The position numbers and the translations under genes were made by a program. 64,000 nucleotides of DNA. Origin: Fidelibacterota bacterium. Lineage in GTDB: Bacteria; Pseudomonadota; Alphaproteobacteria; Rhodospirillales; Rhodospirillaceae. The stretch is from the NCBI GenBank assembly GCA_945903705.1, contig CAMDOZ010000001.1, positions 1 through 64,000 of the forward strand, given 5' to 3'. A model generated the notes under the pieces. It worked only from the letters and a program-made list of their open reading frames with translations, ran no database searches and had not been told where the DNA came from. How positions within the stretch are numbered: position 1 is the first letter of the stretch; every line of letters begins with the position of its first letter. Shown piece by piece: positions 42,077 to 51,193 of this stretch.

Positions 42077-42421
42077 ATGACCGTCCTCTGTCGCCTTGCC
42101 GATCTCGAGGCCACGGGCGCGAAGGAAGGCGTCGTCCATGACGGAGGGATCCGACATCCTATATTTGTCGTGAAGCATGCGGGCGGCGTGAGTGCCTATT
42201 TCAATGCCTGCCCCCATGCCCGCCTGCCGCTTAATGCGGAACCTGATGCGTTTTTCGATTTCAGCCGCAGCTTTCTCGTGTGCGGCAATCACGGCGCACA
42301 CTTCGATGCTGCTACAGGCCGCTGCATCCGGGGACCTTGCAAAGGCGAGAGCCTGCGGCGCCTCGCCGTTCATCTCGACGGCGATCGCGTTCTGTGTGCG
42401 GATTCTGACTACACCGTCTAG
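42077..42421 (+). CDS. Rieske [2Fe-2S] protein
   Basis: A 114-residue single-domain Rieske ferredoxin. The cluster ligands are visible: C45-P-H47 and C69-G-N-H72, in the order C-x-H ... C-x2-H, with the usual G-A-H-F-D-A-A-T-G strand after the second pair. No signal or membrane segment, so it is a soluble electron-transfer protein or a subunit for an oxygenase or reductase; no partner is encoded next to it. ATG at 42077, one base after the manC stop, so translation is probably coupled to manC for reasons not clear. Acs follows 57 bases later. Confidence 0.88.
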   Translation: MTVLCRLADLEATGAKEGVVHDGGIRHPIFVVKHAGGVSAYFNACPHARLPLNAEPDAFFDFSRSFLVCGNHGAHFDAATGRCIRGPCKGESLRRLAVHLDGDRVLCADSDYTV

Positions 42422-42478
42422 GGGTGACTTACGGCGTACGGCTTGGCTATCATCCCCCCGCTTTTCGAGGAGGGTTAT

Positions 42479-44419
42479 ATGTCAGACGAAGTCGTCATCG
42501 ATGTGCCGCCGGCTTTTGCCAAGAACGCCATCATCGATGAGCGCCGCTACAAGGAATTGCGCGCGGAGTCGACCCGCGATCCTCTGACCTTCTGGCGCGA
42601 CGCCGGCAAGCGCATCGACTGGATCACGCCGTACGGCCGCCTCAAGGACGTCTCCTTCGACGCCGACGATCTGCACATCCGCTGGTATTATGACGGCACC
42701 TTGAACGCGAGCTACAACTGCCTCGACCGGCACCTTGCCCAACGCGGCAATCAGCTTGCCATCGTCTGGGAAGGCGACGATCCCAAGGATTCGAAGAACA
42801 TCACCTACAGCGAACTGCATGAGGCGGTCTCTCGCCTCGGCAACGTACTCAAGTCCTTGGGCGTGGCGAAAGGCGACCGCGTCTGCATCTACATGCCGAT
42901 GATCATCGAGGCGGCGGTGGCGATGCTCGCCTGCGCGCGCATCGGCGCCATTCACTCTGTGGTCTTTGGCGGCTTCTCACCGAAATCCCTGTCCGAGCGT
43001 ATCAACGACTGCGGCGCGAAATTGGTCATCACCGCCGACGAAGGCCGCCGCGGCGGAAAACTTGTGCCGTTGAAATTGAATGTGGACGAGGCGCTGAAGA
43101 CAGCTCCGTCCGTGCGCCATGTGGTGGTGGTGAAGCATACCGGCAATCACGTGCCCATGAGCCCGCCGCGGGACGTTTGGTACCACGCGATGACCGAACG
43201 TGCGCGCCCGCGCTGCGACGTGGTCGAGATGAACGCCGAGGATCCGCTGTTCATTCTCTATACGTCCGGTTCGACGGGGAAGCCCAAGGGCGTTCTGCAC
43301 ACCACCGGCGGATACCTCGTCCACGTCTCGATAACCTTCGAGTACATCTTCGACTACAAGCCCGGCGACGTCTACTGGTGCACCGCCGATGTGGGCTGGG
43401 TCACCGGCCACAGCTATATCGTCTACGGTCCCCTCGCCAATGGCGCGACCACGGTGATGTTCGAGGGCGTGCCCAACTATCCCGACACCTCGCGCTTCTG
43501 GCAGGTGATCGACAAACACGGCGTGAATATCTTCTACACCGCACCGACGGCGCTGCGGGCACTCATGAAGGATGGCGACGGGCCGGTGAAGCGCACCTCG
43601 CGCGCGACGTTGCGTCTCCTGGGCTCGGTGGGCGAGCCGATCAATCCGGAGGCCTGGCTCTGGTATCACCGCGTGGTCGGCGACGGCCGCTGCCCTATCA
43701 TCGACACCTGGTGGCAGACGGAGACCGGCGGCCTTCTCATCGCACCCTTCCCCGGCGCCACGAAATTGAAGCCCGGCTCGGGCACCGTGCCGTTCTTCGG
43801 CATCGAACCGTGCCTGATGGATGCTAACGGTAACGAGATCGAGGGCGCGGGCGTGGGCAATCTCTGTCTCAAGAGCTCGTGGCCGGGACAGATGCGCACG
43901 GTCTATGGCGACCATCAGCGCTTCATCGATACGTACTTCAAAACGTATCCGGGCAAATATTTCACCGGCGACGGGTGCCGCCGCGACAAGGACGGCTACT
44001 ATTGGATCACGGGCCGCGTCGACGACGTCATCAACGTCTCCGGGCATCGTTTGGGTACGGCGGAAGTGGAAAGCGCCCTTGTCGGCCACAAGGCTGTTGC
44101 CGAGGCCGCCGTCGTTGGCTTCCCGCACGACATCAAAGGGCAAGGCATCTACGCCTATGTCACCTTGAAGGCCGGCATCGAGCCGAGCGACGCGCTCAAG
44201 AAAGAACTCGTCGATTGGGTTGCCAAGGATATCAGCCCCATCGCCAAGCCCGACGTGCTGCAGTGGGCGCCGGGTTTGCCGAAGACACGCTCTGGCAAAA
44301 TCATGCGGCGTATTCTTCGAAAGATCGCCGAGAACGAAACAGGCAATCTCGGCGACACATCGACCCTCGCCGATCCAGCGGTCGTAGATGATCTGGTGAA
44401 GAATCGTGTTTCGATTTAG
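42479..44419 (+). CDS. acs: Acetyl-CoA synthetase
   Basis: Acs activates acetate to acetyl-CoA through acetyl-AMP. The 646-residue protein has the AMP-forming signature [20 protein letters not shown], the active-site [29 protein letters not shown] and the C-terminal [17 protein letters not shown] with the catalytic Lys that is acetylated for control in other bacteria. The N-terminal 30 residues are typical of the family. ATG at 42479 with GAGGAGGG upstream. It overlaps the convergent lysR stop by 4 bases. Confidence 0.97.
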   Translation: MSDEVVIDVPPAFAKNAIIDERRYKELRAESTRDPLTFWRDAGKRIDWITPYGRLKDVSFDADDLHIRWYYDGTLNASYNCLDRHLAQRGNQLAIVWEGDDPKDSKNITYSELHEAVSRLGNVLKSLGVAKGDRVCIYMPMIIEAAVAMLACARIGAIHSVVFGGFSPKSLSERINDCGAKLVITADEGRRGGKLVPLKLNVDEALKTAPSVRHVVVVKHTGNHVPMSPPRDVWYHAMTERARPRCDVVEMNAEDPLFILYTSGSTGKPKGVLHTTGGYLVHVSITFEYIFDYKPGDVYWCTADVGWVTGHSYIVYGPLANGATTVMFEGVPNYPDTSRFWQVIDKHGVNIFYTAPTALRALMKDGDGPVKRTSRATLRLLGSVGEPINPEAWLWYHRVVGDGRCPIIDTWWQTETGGLLIAPFPGATKLKPGSGTVPFFGIEPCLMDANGNEIEGAGVGNLCLKSSWPGQMRTVYGDHQRFIDTYFKTYPGKYFTGDGCRRDKDGYYWITGRVDDVINVSGHRLGTAEVESALVGHKAVAEAAVVGFPHDIKGQGIYAYVTLKAGIEPSDALKKELVDWVAKDISPIAKPDVLQWAPGLPKTRSGKIMRRILRKIAENETGNLGDTSTLADPAVVDDLVKNRVSI

Positions 44420-45360
44420 CTGCGGCGCTTTTTCGGCGGCACCGCGTCGCCGCGGTATTGGTCCGGGCAGGCTGCGGCCTTTGGTTTCATATCGTCCACC
44501 AGCCAGCGCCCCGCGCGCCCGGGCGGATGCCTCGTGAGGTACGCGACGGAAATGGGCAGCGACAGGGTGTCGTAGTCCTTGAGGTGGAGCCGTGTGAGCC
44601 GCCCCGCTTCGATGTGGCCTTCCACCAGGTGCAGCGGCATGTTGCACCAGCCGAAGCCCGCGAGCAGATAATCGAGCCGCGTCGCGAGATCGGCGAATCG
44701 CCATACGCGATGGCTGATGACGCCGCCCGAGAATCCGGCGGTGATCTGCGTGCGGTCCGTGAGCACGAGCTGCACTTGCTCTTCCAGCACCTCGCGCGGG
44801 ATCGGACCTTTGGTGCCGGCGAGCGGGTGATCGCGCGCAACCACAGGAACAAGCGTGATCGGCGGTAAGATCTCGATGGTGAAGCCGGCAATGGTCGGCG
44901 TCTGCGACGTGAAAATTCCGAGACGCGCGGCGCCGTCCCGCAAGCGCTGTTCCGCGCCGCCCAACCCCTCGGTGAACACGGTCACCGGAAGATTCGGAAA
45001 CATCCCGGCCAGCGCCTTGAGACTCTCGCGCACGAGCTCGCCCGGAAACATGGGATCGACCGCCAGCGTCAATTCCGGCTCGACGTCGTCGGCGATCTGT
45101 TCGGCGCGCGCCCGCAAGGCTTCGGCCCCGCTCACCAGGCGCCGTGCATCTTCGAGAATCACCTTGCCCGCGTCGGTCAGCGCCGGCGTTTTCCCGTCGC
45201 GCTCGAACAATGCGATTCCCAAGGTTCGCTCGAGCGCCTGGATGGTCTGGCTGATCGCCGATTGAACCCGCGTGAGCTTGCGTCCGGCCGCGGAGAAGCT
45301 GCCGGTTTCGGCTACGGCGATCAGGGTGCGGAGCTGGTCGAGAGTCAGGCGGTCAAGCAT
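44416..45360 (-). CDS. LysR-family regulator, probable azoR regulator
   Basis: A 314-residue LysR-type regulator. The winged helix-turn-helix is at 1-60 ([23 protein letters not shown] and [16 protein letters not shown], separated by T-R-V). A substrate-binding fold follows (~90-300; [17 protein letters not shown]). Divergent from an azoR-like quinone reductase with a 15-bp palindrome between, the usual layout of an effector-responsive activator or repressor next to its target. The effector, perhaps a quinone or electrophile, is inference. Convergent with acs (4-base overlap of stops). Confidence 0.88.
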   Translation of the reverse strand: MLDRLTLDQLRTLIAVAETGSFSAAGRKLTRVQSAISQTIQALERTLGIALFERDGKTPALTDAGKVILEDARRLVSGAEALRARAEQIADDVEPELTLAVDPMFPGELVRESLKALAGMFPNLPVTVFTEGLGGAEQRLRDGAARLGIFTSQTPTIAGFTIEILPPITLVPVVARDHPLAGTKGPIPREVLEEQVQLVLTDRTQITAGFSGGVISHRVWRFADLATRLDYLLAGFGWCNMPLHLVEGHIEAGRLTRLHLKDYDTLSLPISVAYLTRHPPGRAGRWLVDDMKPKAAACPDQYRGDAVPPKKRRS

Positions 45361-45370
45361 GGACCATCAT

Positions 45371-45385
45371 AATATATGATATATT
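45371..45385. promoter_or_regulatory. Palindromic LysR-type operator
   Basis: AATATAT-G-ATATATT is a perfect palindrome with a single centre base, in the only AT-rich patch of the lysR/azoR interval, 10 bases from the LysR start. Position and symmetry fit the recognition site of the divergent LysR regulator, which binds T-N11-A-type sites. Confidence 0.65.
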
Positions 45386-45477
45386 CTATCACAAGTTGGC
45401 CGATTTTAATGATGGATGGGAGGGCGCAAGGTTTCTCCGACGCGCAAGCGCGCATTTCGCCACTTTCGGAGGGTCAC

Positions 45478-46119
45478 ATGACCACCTCATCGAACCTGCT
45501 CTTTGTCAGCTCCAGTCTTTTCAACGGCCAGTCCAAATCCCGCGAGATCGCCGGCGAATATATTTCCGGCTGGCGCCGCGCGAACCCAAGCGGCCGTGTC
45601 ATCGAACGCGCCCTTTCGCCGGAAAACATTCCGCACCTATCCGGGGCGACTCTCGCAGCTTTGGGAAAGGCGGCCGACGCCCGTACGGACGATGAAGCCA
45701 AGGCCGTCGCCTTCGCCGATTCGCTAATCGAAGAAGCGGAAGCGGCCGATACGATCGTACTCGCAGCACCCATGTATAACTTCGCGATTCCGACGACGCT
45801 CAAGGCCTGGATCGATCACATCGCGCGCGCGGGCCGCACCTTCCGCTACACGGCACAAGGCCCGGAAGGTCTCTTGAAGGGCAAGAAGGTCGTGGTCGTC
45901 GTAAGCCGCGGCGGATTTTACACGACGGGCAATGCGGCGGCGGCGTCCATGAATCACCAGGAGCCGTACCTGCGTACGGTCCTCGCATTCCTCGGACTGA
46001 CGGACGTGACGTTCATCGAAGTGGAGGGCCAGGCCATCGGCCCGGATGTTGCGGCCAAAGGGCTTGAAGCCGCCCGCGCCGCCGCGCTCTCGCTCGTCGC
46101 GTTGCCGGTCGCCGCTTAA
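45478..46119 (+). CDS. azoR: FMN-dependent NADH:quinone oxidoreductase (AzoR-like)
   Basis: A 213-residue flavodoxin-fold enzyme reducing quinones and azo dyes with NADH, protecting against thiol and quinone stress. It begins with the FMN phosphate strand LLFVSSSLFNGQSKSREIA, has the isoalloxazine-contact motif APMYNFAIPTTLKAWIDHIARAG, TFRYTAQGPEGLLKGKK and a VVVVSRGGFY strand, and a last AFLGLTDVTFIEVEG. Start ATG at 45478 with CGGAGGG. Divergent from and probably controlled by the LysR gene. Confidence 0.92.
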   Translation: MTTSSNLLFVSSSLFNGQSKSREIAGEYISGWRRANPSGRVIERALSPENIPHLSGATLAALGKAADARTDDEAKAVAFADSLIEEAEAADTIVLAAPMYNFAIPTTLKAWIDHIARAGRTFRYTAQGPEGLLKGKKVVVVVSRGGFYTTGNAAAASMNHQEPYLRTVLAFLGLTDVTFIEVEGQAIGPDVAAKGLEAARAAALSLVALPVAA

Positions 46120-46143
46120 CAAGAGACGAGGTGTGGCGCGACT

Positions 46144-47535
46144 TTACGTGCGATACGCCGCCAAGAGCGTCAGCACATGACCGCGCTGCATCTCGACGAC
46201 CTTCGCGCTGCTTTCAAGGTCGAGCTCGGTGAACACCTGCACCGCCTGGTCGAAAGCTTCGAGAGCCTGCTGCAGGTAAACCGCGTCTTTCGCCGCGGCA
46301 CCCTTTTCCTTCAAGGCCGCGCCGATGTTGGCCAGCGTGGCCGCCCACACGGCCGGCGCTTGGGCGCGGCTGCGAGACTGGGCAATTTTGGTGAAGACCG
46401 CAACGGCCTTGTCGAACAAGGGCGGTTGTTGCGTCAGCCGACCCATGGTGATGAGCAGGCTGCCCAAGGAATTCTGGATATCGGCCCAGCGCTCCGGCGC
46501 TTCGGTAATGGTCCAGATATTGGTCGCGGCCGTGAACGCATCCGCGGCTTCCTTGAGGTGAATGGTCTCACCCGAGGCTTGCGCGCGCGCATGCAAGGCA
46601 AGGCCTAAGCGTGTGTGCAGCCCGGCGAACTCATCGGCGAACACTTCCTTGCGCACCATGCCGAGGGCGGCGCGGTAGTATTCCACGGTCTTTTCCGAGA
46701 AGCGGACTTGCGCGGTGAAGTCGGAGATCAGCGACATCGCATCGGCGATGTGACTGCCCACCATCGCGCGTTCGTGCATGGGGAAGGCGTCTTCGCCCAG
46801 GATCAGCGCGCCCTGGTACACCGCCACCGCCCGCTGCAGCATGCGTTCGTCGCCGGTCCTCGCCCCCTCCAACAGAAGGAGCGCTGCGTAACACGCCTGC
46901 GCCGTCGCACACTCGGCGACGGTGCCCGTCATGTCGCCTTCGGCAAAGCGGGTCGCCGCCTTTAAGACCGGACGGAACAGGGCGGCACGGGCGCGAAGTC
47001 CGTCGGCGCTCTCGACGCTCACGGCGGCAAGGGCCGCGCCGAACACCAGGTTGCCGGTGGCATCGTCGAACAGCGCCGGAACTTCCAGGCGCTCGAGCGC
47101 CGAGAAGCTCGCACTTTGCGGATGAATGGGCGTGGAAAGGGAAAGAAAGCGCAAGCGCCACGAAGCGCGCGTGGGCCCCGTGGAATGCCGCGCAGCGACG
47201 CACTCACCCCAGATGAGAAGATCGGCACGCTCGCGTTTCAGCCAGCGCCTTCCAAGATCCACCGCCATGGAAACGAAGAGGGGTTCGCCGTGATCGGCGC
47301 CCGGCGCAGTCAGCGGCCGGTCGGCCACCGAGATCACGACGCCCGTATGCCCCGAAAGCCGGTCGCGGATATGCCGCGCGGCCAAGCCTTGGAGATCGCC
47401 GGCGAGCGGACTTACAAGAATGCGAAGAGGTTCGATGCCAAGGGCGACTTCGATGTCGTCGCGCGTGAAGGTCTCGCGCTCCGCCTCCGGCTGCGGCCGC
47501 CGCCGAAACAAATCAAGAAGGCCCCCGAACGGCAC
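46144..47535 (-). CDS. TPR-repeat protein of unknown function
   Basis: A 463-residue protein not recognised beyond its repeats. Residues ~1-30 are basic and polar. Residues ~30-160 contain a strand/helix domain with 'IEPLRILVSPLAGDLQG' and ADLLIWGECV, reminiscent of small adenosine- or nucleotide-binding modules, though I would not assign one. From ~205 on, helical TPR-like pairs follow (YYRAALGMVRKEVFADEF, LHTRLGLALHARAQASG, IQNSLGSLLITMG, LANIGAALKEKG), typical of scaffold proteins. GTG start at 47535. It stands alone between azoR and the SDHAF4-like gene. No signal peptide, so it is probably cytoplasmic. Confidence 0.7.
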   Translation of the reverse strand: MPFGGLLDLFRRRPQPEAERETFTRDDIEVALGIEPLRILVSPLAGDLQGLAARHIRDRLSGHTGVVISVADRPLTAPGADHGEPLFVSMAVDLGRRWLKRERADLLIWGECVAARHSTGPTRASWRLRFLSLSTPIHPQSASFSALERLEVPALFDDATGNLVFGAALAAVSVESADGLRARAALFRPVLKAATRFAEGDMTGTVAECATAQACYAALLLLEGARTGDERMLQRAVAVYQGALILGEDAFPMHERAMVGSHIADAMSLISDFTAQVRFSEKTVEYYRAALGMVRKEVFADEFAGLHTRLGLALHARAQASGETIHLKEAADAFTAATNIWTITEAPERWADIQNSLGSLLITMGRLTQQPPLFDKAVAVFTKIAQSRSRAQAPAVWAATLANIGAALKEKGAAAKDAVYLQQALEAFDQAVQVFTELDLESSAKVVEMQRGHVLTLLAAYRT

Positions 47536-47666
47536 TCAAAATCCCCCATCACCCCGACCCGATCCTACATGCGCGGAAGGAGCCAAGCCGGAATCAACCA
47601 GTTAGCAATCCGGGCTTAAGAATACATTGAGGGACTCGGGGTCCGCGTTGCGGCGGATCAATTTTT

Positions 47667-47864
47667 TTAGAAGTCTGAGCAGCGGCCTTTGCGTTCCCAA
47701 TCTCCGTAGCGCGTGGGCTCGGGGCTTTTTGGGCCGCCTTTTTCCGGAGGCATCGCGACATCGACCGCCTTCACGCCCGGTTTCTCCACAGCCTTGGGTT
47801 TCAAGGCGGCGGCTTCCGGCGACAGGCCAAGCGGCGCAGTTACAGTAATATCCTTAGAGCTCAT
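47667..47864 (-). CDS. DUF1674 / SDHAF4-like succinate dehydrogenase assembly factor
   Basis: A 65-residue protein. The C-terminal half carries the DUF1674 signature: GGPKSPEPTRYGDWERKG followed by RCSDF. The eukaryotic homologue SDHAF4 binds flavinylated SDHA and aids assembly, protecting from autoxidation; the bacterial role is presumed similar but is inference. The N-terminal half is Pro/Ala/Lys-rich and probably disordered. ATG at 47864 with AAGGTG upstream. Divergent from htpX across 98 bases, and a small gene easily missed. Confidence 0.85.
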   Translation of the reverse strand: MSSKDITVTAPLGLSPEAAALKPKAVEKPGVKAVDVAMPPEKGGPKSPEPTRYGDWERKGRCSDF

Positions 47865-47962
47865 GGCCGCACCTTATAGAAATTCCTCGCCATTTCCACG
47901 TCTTGCAACCGGGCCTCACGGTACATACCTCAGGTGGAAGGCTACTTTAGGAGACAGACACG

Positions 47963-48892
47963 ATGAACACGATGCGGGCCGGACTTCTTCTTGCCGCCCT
48001 CACCGGACTTTTCCTGGCCGCCGGCTATCTCATCGGCGCCCAGCAGGGAATGATTATTGCCTTTGTGCTGGCGCTGGGCATGAACGCCTTCGCCTATTGG
48101 AACTCCGACAAGATGGTCCTTCGCATGTACGGCGCCAAACAGGTGGACCGTGCGGGCGCGCCGCGTTTCTACGCGCTGGTGGAGGATCTCGCGCGCCGGG
48201 CGAATATGCCCATGCCCAAGGTCTATATTATGGAGAATTCCCAGCCCAACGCCTTTGCCACGGGCCGCAACCCCGAGAACGCGGCGGTGGCGGCAACCAC
48301 GGGGCTTCTCAACATCCTCGATGAGCGTGAGATCCGCGGCGTCATGGCGCACGAGCTCGCCCATGTGCAACATCGCGACACCCTGGTGATGACCATCACC
48401 GCGACACTCGCGGGCGCCATCGGCATGCTCGCGAACTTCGCCTTTCTGTTCCGCGGCGGCCATGGCGACAACCGCAGTCCTCTAGGGGGCATCGGCATGA
48501 TCGCCGTCATGATCCTGGCTCCCCTCACCGCGATGATGGTGCAGTTCGCGATCTCCCGTTCGCGCGAATACGGCGCAGACGCCGGGGGTGCTGCGCTCAC
48601 GGGCGATCCCCTCGCCCTTGCCTCGGCTCTGGCAAAACTCGAGCGCGGCGCGCGGCAGATTCCCAACAACGACGCCGAGGCCAATCCGGCGACGGCGCAT
48701 CTCTTCATCATCAACCCCTTGAGCGGACGCGGCGCGGACAATTTGTTCTCGACGCACCCTTCGACCGCGAACCGCGTCAAGAAGCTACAGGAAATGGCAG
48801 GCCAGAGCGGTACCGAAAGCGGCGGCTGGGATCCGGCTGCTCAGGTGAGGACCGCGCAGCCCGCGTCTCGCCGCCCGGGCCCGTGGGGCTAA
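47963..48892 (+). CDS. htpX: Membrane zinc protease HtpX
   Basis: HtpX is a heat-shock membrane metalloprotease for misfolded inner-membrane proteins, overlapping FtsH. The 309-residue protein has two N-terminal helices ([36 protein letters not shown]), the zinc site H130-E-L-A-H134, the later [11 protein letters not shown] (third ligand Glu) and two more helices between. The tail after ~285 is polar. ATG at 47963 with AGGAGA upstream. An alphaproteobacterial-type HtpX, followed by rsmB after 61 bases. Confidence 0.95.
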   Translation: MNTMRAGLLLAALTGLFLAAGYLIGAQQGMIIAFVLALGMNAFAYWNSDKMVLRMYGAKQVDRAGAPRFYALVEDLARRANMPMPKVYIMENSQPNAFATGRNPENAAVAATTGLLNILDEREIRGVMAHELAHVQHRDTLVMTITATLAGAIGMLANFAFLFRGGHGDNRSPLGGIGMIAVMILAPLTAMMVQFAISRSREYGADAGGAALTGDPLALASALAKLERGARQIPNNDAEANPATAHLFIINPLSGRGADNLFSTHPSTANRVKKLQEMAGQSGTESGGWDPAAQVRTAQPASRRPGPWG

Positions 48893-48953
48893 CAATCTTG
48901 GGGGCTAACGCCTCACATTGACTTTGCCCCGCCGCTAGTCCCCTAACTGAGGC

Positions 48954-50261
48954 ATGAACCAACCTTCCTCCGATGTCGGCGCGCGCAAGGCAGCCCTTGC
49001 CCTGCTCGACGGCGTTCTGCGCAAGCACCGCAGCGTCGACGATGCGTTTGACGGACTGACCGCGCGCCTCGAGGGGCGCGACCGGGCGTTCGTGCGCCTT
49101 TTGGTGGCGACCACCTTGCGGCGCTTCGGCCAAATCGACGGCGTTCTCAAGGAATTTATCACCAAGAAGCCCGCCGATCCGGTCATGGATATTCTCCGGC
49201 TCGGGGCCGCGCAGCTTCTGTTTCTCGGCACGCCGCCCCATGCGGCGGTTGCGACCAGTGTCACTTTGGCAAAGCAAGGCTACGGCGCCGCTTCCGGTTT
49301 TGTGAACGCGATTCTGCGGCGCGTGGCTGAGAAGGGTGCGGCGATCATCGCAAGCCAGGATGCAGCACGGCTAAATACGCCGACATTCTTTTGGATGAGC
49401 TGGGCGAAGGCCTTCGGCGAGGATCGGGCGCGTGCGATCGCGGGCGCGCATCTCCAGGAGGCGCCGCTCGATCTCTCCCTGAAGGATCCGGCGGCGGCGG
49501 CGCAATTGGCCACGGACTTGAAAGCCGATCTCCTGCCGACCGGCAGCTTGCGTGTTGCGCAAGGCGGCCGTGTCCAGGAGCTCAAAGGATTCGAAGAGGG
49601 TGCATGGTGGGTCCAGGACGCGGCCGCGGCACTGCCGGCGAAAATACTTATGCGCGCGCTCTTGCACGCCGCGGGTGACGGCGCCCAAAACGTCATCGAT
49701 CTTTGCGCGGCGCCCGGCGGAAAAACCGCACAGCTCGCAAGTGCCGGCCACCGCGTCACTGCCGTGGACATCGCGCCGGCGCGTCTCTCGGTGTTGAAGG
49801 AAAATCTCGCGCGTCTCAAACTAACGGCGGACGTCGTTGAAGCCGATGCGCTCTCGTGGCGTCCGGCGCAACTTGCCGACGCCGTGCTGCTCGACGCGCC
49901 CTGCTCGGCGACCGGCACTATCCGGCGCCATCCGGATCTCCCGATCCTGAAGACCGCCATCAACCTCAAGGCCTTTGCGGAGGCGCAGGCGAAGCTCGCC
50001 GCCGCCGCGGCGTCCATGGTCCGGCCTAGCGGGTACATCTTCTATAGTGTGTGTTCGCTTCAGCCCGAGGAGCGGCGCGCCGTGGTGGACGCTGTGCTGG
50101 CCGCCGATGCCACGCTCGCTCATGTCCCGATTCCGAAGGATGCGGTCGGGGACCTTCAGCTCGTCGATTCGGCTGGCGACCTCGGGACGTTCCCGTCCCA
50201 CTGGCCCGACCGGGGCGGCCTAGATGGGTTCTATGGGGCGCTTTTGCGCAAATCGCTCTAA
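48954..50261 (+). CDS. rsmB: 16S rRNA (cytosine-967-C5)-methyltransferase
   Basis: RsmB (Sun/Fmu) methylates C967 of 16S rRNA. The N-terminal ~140 residues are a NusB-like RNA-binding fold (ARKAALALLDGVLRKHRSVDDA). The Rossmann methyltransferase follows, with VIDLCAAPGGKTAQLAS (SAM loop), the strand VTAVDIAPARLSVLKENL, the active-site motif LLDAPCSATGTIRRHPD and the catalytic Cys in VCSLQPEE. Length 435 is usual. In some genomes rsmB lies after htpX, as here. ATG at 48954 with GAGG. Confidence 0.95.
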   Translation: MNQPSSDVGARKAALALLDGVLRKHRSVDDAFDGLTARLEGRDRAFVRLLVATTLRRFGQIDGVLKEFITKKPADPVMDILRLGAAQLLFLGTPPHAAVATSVTLAKQGYGAASGFVNAILRRVAEKGAAIIASQDAARLNTPTFFWMSWAKAFGEDRARAIAGAHLQEAPLDLSLKDPAAAAQLATDLKADLLPTGSLRVAQGGRVQELKGFEEGAWWVQDAAAALPAKILMRALLHAAGDGAQNVIDLCAAPGGKTAQLASAGHRVTAVDIAPARLSVLKENLARLKLTADVVEADALSWRPAQLADAVLLDAPCSATGTIRRHPDLPILKTAINLKAFAEAQAKLAAAAASMVRPSGYIFYSVCSLQPEERRAVVDAVLAADATLAHVPIPKDAVGDLQLVDSAGDLGTFPSHWPDRGGLDGFYGALLRKSL

Positions 50262-50293
50262 AGACAGAACAAATTCAGCCCTCAGAGCGCGCT

Positions 50294-50308
50294 TGCAAAT
50301 CATTCGCA
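50294..50308. promoter_or_regulatory. Fur-box-like site 1 upstream of bfd
   Basis: TGCAAAT-C-ATTCGCA is a 7-1-7 inverted repeat with one mismatch, the layout of a Fur box, overlapping a candidate -35 (TTGCAA, 50293). A TACATT at 50317 could be the -10 with an 18-base spacer. Confidence 0.6.
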
Positions 50309-50326
50309 GTGGCCGTACATTCTTTC

Positions 50327-50341
50327 TGCGACTGATTCGCA
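50327..50341. promoter_or_regulatory. Fur-box-like site 2 upstream of bfd
   Basis: TGCGACT-G-ATTCGCA is a second 7-1-7 repeat, 33 bases centre to centre from the first (about three helical turns), with 12 of 15 bases shared between the two. It would cover the transcription start, so the pair could repress bfd when iron is plentiful. Confidence 0.6.
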
Positions 50342-50370
50342 GTCCCAGTTCGGAGCCAGCGGTCCTACGT

Positions 50371-50559
50371 ATGTACGTTTGTATCTGTAACGCCTTGACC
50401 GACCAGCAGATTTTGACGGCAGCCGAACAGGGCGCCCGCACGGTCGCGGACGCCTATCGTGTTTTGGGCGTGGAAATCAACTGCGGCCATTGCACCTGCA
50501 TGGCCATGGAGCTGATCGACGATGTCGCCCGGCCACGCCTTCTTCAGGCCGCCGAGTAA
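50371..50559 (+). CDS. bfd: Bacterioferritin-associated ferredoxin
   Basis: A 62-residue BFD-type [2Fe-2S] protein that docks on bacterioferritin and passes electrons to release stored iron. Ligands are C4-x-C6 and C38-x2-C41, with the family's C-I-C-N-A-L-T at the start and a helix between. ATG at 50371; the longer frame upstream is not BFD-like and overlaps rsmB. The gene is convergent with bfr (21 bases apart). Two Fur-like boxes upstream suggest low-iron induction, which fits its role in mobilisation. Confidence 0.93.
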   Translation: MYVCICNALTDQQILTAAEQGARTVADAYRVLGVEINCGHCTCMAMELIDDVARPRLLQAAE

Positions 50560-50580
50560 CTGCTCACCAGAGCGTCTTCC

Positions 50581-51066
50581 TCAGTCTTCTTTTTCTTCCG
50601 GCGCGCACTGGAGCTGAACGTAGTTCTGCATGCCCATGCGCTCGACCATGTCGAGCTGCGTCTCCAGCCAGTCCACGTGCTCTTCTTCCGACTCGAGGAT
50701 CTTTTCGAACAGTTCGCGGCTGATGTAGTCGGCCACCTTCTCGCAGTGCGCGATGCCTTCCTTGAGGATCGGGATCGCGGCGTTCTCGAGGCCGAGATCG
50801 GCCGTGAGAATTTCCTTCACATCCTGACCGATCATCAGCTTGCCGAGGTCCTGCATGTTCGGCAGGCCTTCCAGGAACAAGATGCGCTGCGTCAGCGCAT
50901 CGGCATGCTTCATCTCGTCGATGGATTCTTTGTATTCCGCGGCTGCAAGGCGGTTCATGCCCCACTGCTTCAGAATGCGCGAGTGCAGGAAGTATTGATT
51001 GATGGACGTCAGCTCATTCTTGAGAACCGAGTTCAAGAACGCGATGACCTGTTTGTCGCCTTTCAT
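50581..51066 (-). CDS. bfr: Bacterioferritin
   Basis: Bfr is the 24-mer heme-containing iron store. The 161-residue protein has all ferroxidase ligands at canonical positions: Glu18, Glu51, His54, Glu94, Glu127 and His130, and the heme-binding Met52. The segment LKNELTSINQYFLHSRI and the tail ending in 'EEKED' are usual. ATG at 51066; the frame upstream is not Bfr-like. The convergent bfd codes for its reductase partner. The 127 bases upstream hold GC-rich imperfect repeats (TGCGAG, CTCGCA, CGCGAG) with no clear box. Confidence 0.96.
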   Translation of the reverse strand: MKGDKQVIAFLNSVLKNELTSINQYFLHSRILKQWGMNRLAAAEYKESIDEMKHADALTQRILFLEGLPNMQDLGKLMIGQDVKEILTADLGLENAAIPILKEGIAHCEKVADYISRELFEKILESEEEHVDWLETQLDMVERMGMQNYVQLQCAPEEKED

Positions 51067-51193
51067 GATGTACCTCTCGTGCAATCCGCCGCGCCTGTTA
51101 TCTGCGAAAGAATGCACTGAGGTCAACGCATCGCGTGCATTTTTGTGCGAGATGGGAGTGCCTCGCATATGCATCGCGAGTGCGTCGCAAGCG

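Noticed and set aside
40351-42114. 587-codon minus-strand open frame opposite manC
   Set aside because: Antisense open frames are common opposite GC-rich genes; the plus-strand manC has full family motifs and a ribosome site.
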